This document shows, piece by piece, positions 59,737-64,000 of a stretch of DNA of 64,000 bases (the stretch's first letter is position 1; each line of letters opens with the position of its first letter). The stretch comes from Piper betle (taxonomy: Eukaryota; Streptophyta; Magnoliopsida; Piperales; Piperaceae): assembly GCA_033002965.1 (NCBI GenBank), contig JAURVB010007300.1, positions 1 through 64,000 of the forward strand, in the 5' to 3' direction. The notes beneath the pieces were generated by a model, which had not been told where the DNA came from, did no database searches, and worked only from the letters and a program-made list of their open reading frames with translations. A program made the position numbers and the translations under genes.

Positions 59737-60559
59737 AACAAAATGAACAGTATTGTAATTAAGTTACATCAAACCCGTATGTTCTAGAATAATTTTACAT
59801 CAAACAAAATGGTACAAGTCCTGCTAATTTAAAGTTATGGCTCAAAATGGTAGAGATCTCAATCAATTACAGGAGTGGCCGTGGCGGCCATGGGGAGGCT
59901 TAGCCTAAGCTCAAGAGTGAGGGTTTTGTTACTTTTATTTTATTGTTTTTGTTTAAAATTTGTGAGGCATGGGTGTAATTTTACTGGGCAGGCTCTCTAT
60001 TTTATTTTATTTTATATAAAACTTTTGAATTACCTATTCTTCTTATTTATTTAACTAATGAAATTATACATGTACTAATCGTTTGCCAACACAATGCAAT
60101 GGTATTATATAATTTTCACCTATTTTTATTTTAATATTTATTATTTTCAAGTGATTTAGACATTATATTTTAAATTAATTTAAAATATTATACATTTTAA
60201 TTAAAATTTTTCCATAATATTTATTTATAATACTTTATTTGTATTATATTACATTATTTTTTTATACTCTTATTTGTTTTTTTCCAAAAAAAAACTTTAC
60301 ATATTATTATTTATTAATTAGTTGATATTCATCAATTTGTTAATTTAAAAAATATGCTTAAATTAATAATGAGCATTTACATGGAGGCCTTGTTATTCAA
60401 GTTAGAAAAGCGGCCTCTTGATAAGCTATTGAACTGTTCTACCCTTGGTAACGCTATTCTCTACAATATCAATTTTTAGTTCCACTCTCCTAAAAAATCA
60501 TTTTAAGGCCTTTTCAAACTTTTATATCACTCCAGGCCCAAAGGATAAAAGTTGAGTAC

Positions 60560-60960
60560 TTTTATCCAGTTGTTTTTAGTACCATCTAATACATGTAGAT
60601 ATATATTACATATCGTCTACTTTATGTCCCTTCAGATGGTGTGAGGAAATTCAATATATAGAGATCTCAGGATTCGTCAAAAATAAAACAACTCTTTCAT
60701 TAATCCATAGCCTATTGTGACCTGCATATGTGTCCTCTTATTATATATGGGAGGTCAAGTTCACCAACTCTTGACTTACAAAAATTAAAGAAAAACTATA
60801 TGTACGGTTGAGAAAAAAATCATATAAATAGGCTCAAAGATAAATTGAGTTAAAACTATATTTTAAAAAATAACACAAAGATCTCATCATTGAGTGTTGT
60901 TAATCATGAAAGTAAAAAAATGCATTTCGGTGACTCTTTGTTAAGGGGAATCCAATCAAA
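60560..60960 (+). repeat. Dispersed repeat, copy 1 of a diverged pair
   Basis: The block GTGTGAGGAAA(T)TCA followed by CAAAAATAAAACAAC, CATTAATC and TGTGACC is found again at about 62033-62320 in the same order and orientation. It is probably part of a retrotransposon LTR or internal non-coding region. Confidence 0.6.
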
Positions 60961-61018
60961 TAGCCATTTAATAGGTCTTACGGTTGGGAAATCAAAACTA
61001 CAATAGAGTAGAGTGATA

Positions 61019-61720
61019 ATGTAACACCCTAAATTTAATTCACTCATGAACCAAATCAGTATGTTACGGGTCACCCGATTAAGTCAGCTAACCCGATTCT
61101 AACCTAAATGGACCTACTTTCAGCATTTTCAGATAGAAGATAAATATTATTATGCATGCATGAGATGTAAGGAACCCTAATGGGATACTATACGAATGAC
61201 ATAATAAACAATTTATACTAAAAAACAATCACGATAAAATTTCTAAAATAAAATGGACAGACCGTCTCCTTAAAAGTGCAATAATGGGCCACCGTCAAAC
61301 AATGTATATATAACACAATATTAAAAATTAGTCTATATGTACAATCATTTCCCATATTGTATGACTAACATACCTGAAATGGGTCTCGACCCAATTTTCA
61401 TTTACATTTCATTCCTGAACTGGGTCTTGACCCACTTGCTGATCACATGCAAAATCATAGTATCTTTACTAACTATGTATATTGTCACCACATTTTTCAT
61501 AATTAATATCATATAGTTTTTATCATAACATTTTCACCATCATCAACATATAACATAATAACTATAAACACTCTCCACTTAGACCAATGTGTTTGTACAA
61601 GACCTCACTGCTCCTTCATCGACACTTCATCTCTTGATCATCACCTACATACATAATAAAAACACATAAATAACGAATGTTACTAATGCAAAATATAAAG
61701 CAAATGAGAGCTAACTCTCA
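61019..61720 (+). repeat. LTR-like sequence beginning TGTAACACCC
   Basis: TGTAACACCCTAAATTT at 61019 is a common start of plant Ty3/gypsy LTRs. A partner LTR or terminal CA was not identified, so the extent is a guess. Confidence 0.35.
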
Positions 61721-62023
61721 TTTTGAAGAAAACAATTTTATAACTTCTGCTAAACTCTCTGAAGGGCATCTACTGAGGAAGCCACTGGGTTGATAACCCG
61801 GTAGTATCCTAAACTGATTGATCTGTCTGATGCATCTCTCAGCATTTTTCTCATTCTTATCTCCCAACTTGAGAATATCAGTAGCTCCTAAGCCCTCTCA
61901 TATCCTTTATATTTCTCTTGACATTGAGTACGAAGGCTGAGTACTCTCAGGCAGTTGTCTTTAATCCCCTTAAACCACATATCCAGATGTGCGTTGTACT
62001 AAACAATACCTGTAAACCTTTAC

Positions 62024-62330
62024 GTTTCTCCGAGTGTGAGGAAACTCAAAACGCAAAGTTATTAGGATCCCTCAAAAATAAAACAACCCTCTCACTAATC
62101 TAGAGCCCCCCCAGTGTGACCGTTATGTGCACCCACTCATCATAAGTGTGAGTCACCATCTCTCGTCTTACTAAAATCTTGATAAAATTATATATAGGTA
62201 TGAAAAGAGATTTATATAATACGCTCGAAGGCAGCTTGTGGTGGATCTTGTTTACGAAATCAGACTCAAGGGATCTCATCCTCGAAGGTTATTAATCCGA
62301 AAAACTAGTTGATTAAATGACCCGAGTTAA
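62024..62330 (+). repeat. Dispersed repeat, copy 2 of a diverged pair
   Basis: Partner of the block at 60560-60960, about 1.4 kb downstream. Shared words include GTGTGAGGAAACTC, CAAAAATAAAACAACC and CACTAATC. Confidence 0.6.
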
Positions 62331-62935
62331 GTGTGATCTAATAAAATTCCACTTAACCCATCCTTTAAAGAATAAATCAAATCACAATAGAAGAAACAAT
62401 AAGCACGGGACGAGTCCTAAACAGACTAGGTAAAAGCTCTAAGCTAGGCCACGCACCTAGGCGGCGAACTCATACTCTGCACCTATACATCAAAACTAAA
62501 TACTAACGCCTACTTTATCTATACGATGCATGAACACAATGAATAAAGACATATGAGCACAAACATTCCAATAAAAGAATACAACAAAACAAGTGAAAAT
62601 ATTAAATCACAATTGTCATTATGTAACATGATAACTCATGAACAACTACTAACAACTTCATGAATTCTCGATGCATGCTCCATTCCTGATTCATGCTCAT
62701 GTATAGCTTCATTTTAATTCCTCGTTATTGGTTCATGAATAGTCAACCATATTAACTAAGTTTATTTAGTAGCATTCATCCCTCGGATAGGTGTCACCCT
62801 AGGGTGTCTAATTCACTGGACAATCCTCAGTTGATCCCCAAATTATCCGAAATGCATGTTAACCCCAATTTATATTCAAAACATGTCACCGAATTTATCG
62901 AATAATTCCTAATGTATGTACTCATCCACATGTAC

Positions 62936-64000
62936 TGTAAAACCCACGATTCGAGTTAGGGTTTTATATTTAGAACCGGTCGGGTTGACTGTTATTTTTT
63001 GAGTTGAGTCAGTTTCAGGACACGTGTACCGAGCCGATGCCAGTCGCGTGTATGAGCTATGAGGGTCATGCGTACCCAAGTATATGATGATAACGTCATG
63101 AACACAGCAGAACAGAATGAGTTATCAGATATATGAGAGTATGCCAGTCATTTTTTTTATTCTACATATATATATAATGGATCGTAGAATTAGTTTTAGG
63201 CCGTTTATTGCGTTAGGATGCGTTACGGGCATTTCGGGTGGGTTGATAGTTCTAGAGCATATCATTATGATTTTTTTAGGTTGTTTGATTTTACGGGATT
63301 TTTCCCGATTTTTATGAATTTTTTTAGGATTTAATATGACCTAGTTATTATATTTGACTCGAGCCGGAGACGAGTCAAGTCTTAATTACAAGTTTGCCAC
63401 CCAACCTTTCTTCTCCACGACGACCTTTTCTCCCCACGCCCAAACCCTCGTGCCGCGCCGCCCCTGTTCGCGCGCCACCGCCGCCGCTGTCGGCGCCGCC
63501 CGGCCGTCGACCGACGCCGCCCAGCTCGGCGACGACGTCGCCCTGCCGCCCCGACCAGGCCCGGCCACCATCGGGCCGCCGCGACGCCAGAATCGCCACG
63601 TCTAGCGCCGCGGCTGCGTTTGGTCGCGTCGCCGATTCTGCCGCCGGCGACCGTCGCAGCCGTCATCCAATGGTCGCCTCAGCACCACCGACCACCCAGC
63701 GACCCTCCTCGACTGGAGCGGAGGCCGTCGCCGCCGTGGCCGGCCGGATCTAGCAACCACCACGGCCGGCCTCTGTTTTGCCATTTTCCGGCGAGCCGCC
63801 GCCTCCATTGGCCACGCTGAGGTCATAGATGAGTCGGGGTCGCCGAGCCGGTTCCGAGGGTACCCAACACGACCCCTTTCCGACCAGTAGACGCCGCCGG
63901 CGATTGTCGCCGGAAAACCACCGAACCGCCGGAAAACCGCCAGTAGCTGCCGGAAAACCACCGAAAAATTGGAATTTCTGGAATTCGCTGGAATTCACCG
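62936..64000. repeat. LTR-like sequence with GC-rich part, cut by window edge
   Basis: TGTAAAACCCACGATTCGAG at 62936 looks like an LTR start. From about 63400 the DNA becomes very GC-rich, with repeated GCCGGAAAACC words (63907-63960), as seen in leader parts of plant Ty3/gypsy LTRs. Long stop-free frames on both strands follow from composition, and I see no known protein domain. Confidence 0.45.

Larger units (their letters stand above)
59197..60400. other. NUP96 upstream region with repeats
   Basis: A splice acceptor just before 59196 (AATGCAG|GGTTGC) implies a leader intron, but no leader exon was located. The rest is the inverted repeat at 59506 and AT-rich DNA. Confidence 0.45.

Noticed and set aside
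63375..63998. Several overlapping 60-120 residue frames at the right edge
   Set aside because: All frames of a GC-rich LTR-like stretch are open; none has a known domain.
1..64000. CRISPR arrays, operons, riboswitches, rRNA and tRNA genes
   Set aside because: The DNA is plant nuclear; regular repeats are LTR, microsatellite or transposon sequence, and I saw no tRNA or rRNA signature.

Overview
This window is nuclear DNA from a flowering plant. The evidence is spliced genes with GT-AG introns, plant-only families (RABA4-type Rab GTPase, an NT-C2 coiled-coil protein, free-standing NUP96, FAR1-related sequences) and plant transposable elements. The very GC-rich first exon of the SCAI gene, falling to AT-rich later exons, suggests a monocot. 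I cannot name the species.

Layout. 1-7078: the 5' half of a Tat-lineage Ty3/gypsy retrotransposon on the minus strand, with one uninterrupted gag-pol frame, a primer-binding site and a ~2.36 kb LTR holding a 191-bp tandem array. 7656-12916 (+): a SCAI homologue. 13-19.9 kb: a gene graveyard with a FAR1-related fragment, a microsatellite-flanked non-autonomous transposon, a serine acetyltransferase remnant and a methionine-rich secreted-protein pseudogene. 19925-21652 (-): RABA4-type GTPase. 23802-24709 (+): broken short-chain dehydrogenase. 25536-33204 (-): a large NT-C2 coiled-coil protein whose leader exon lies near 34.8 kb. 35-39 kb: intergenic repeats. 39.2-46 kb: a diverged tandem segmental duplication carrying two copies of a small unrecognised gene, with a LINE remnant and a second copy of the microsatellite-flanked transposon. 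47045-47281 (-): a small unrecognised gene. 48225-49558 (-): acidic nuclear protein. 54327-59155 (-): NUP96, with a palindromic transposon in its main exon. 59.2-64 kb: repeats ending in a GC-rich LTR-like stretch.

The intact genes are housekeeping genes with no shared pathway: transcription cofactor (SCAI), vesicle traffic (RABA4), a cytoskeletal/organelle-type coiled coil (NT-C2) and the nuclear pore (NUP96).

Two themes stand out. First, otherwise well conserved exons carry about a dozen one- or two-base frame breaks, several in homopolymers. This looks more like uncorrected sequence indels than simultaneous decay of many genes, so the frames given here describe the sequence as written. 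Second, several insertions or duplications have readable history: the MITE in NUP96 with its 9-bp target duplication, the two (TA)n-flanked elements, the 96-bp splice-site duplication in SCAI and the 39-46 kb segmental duplication. I found no candidate for a wholly new biological system.
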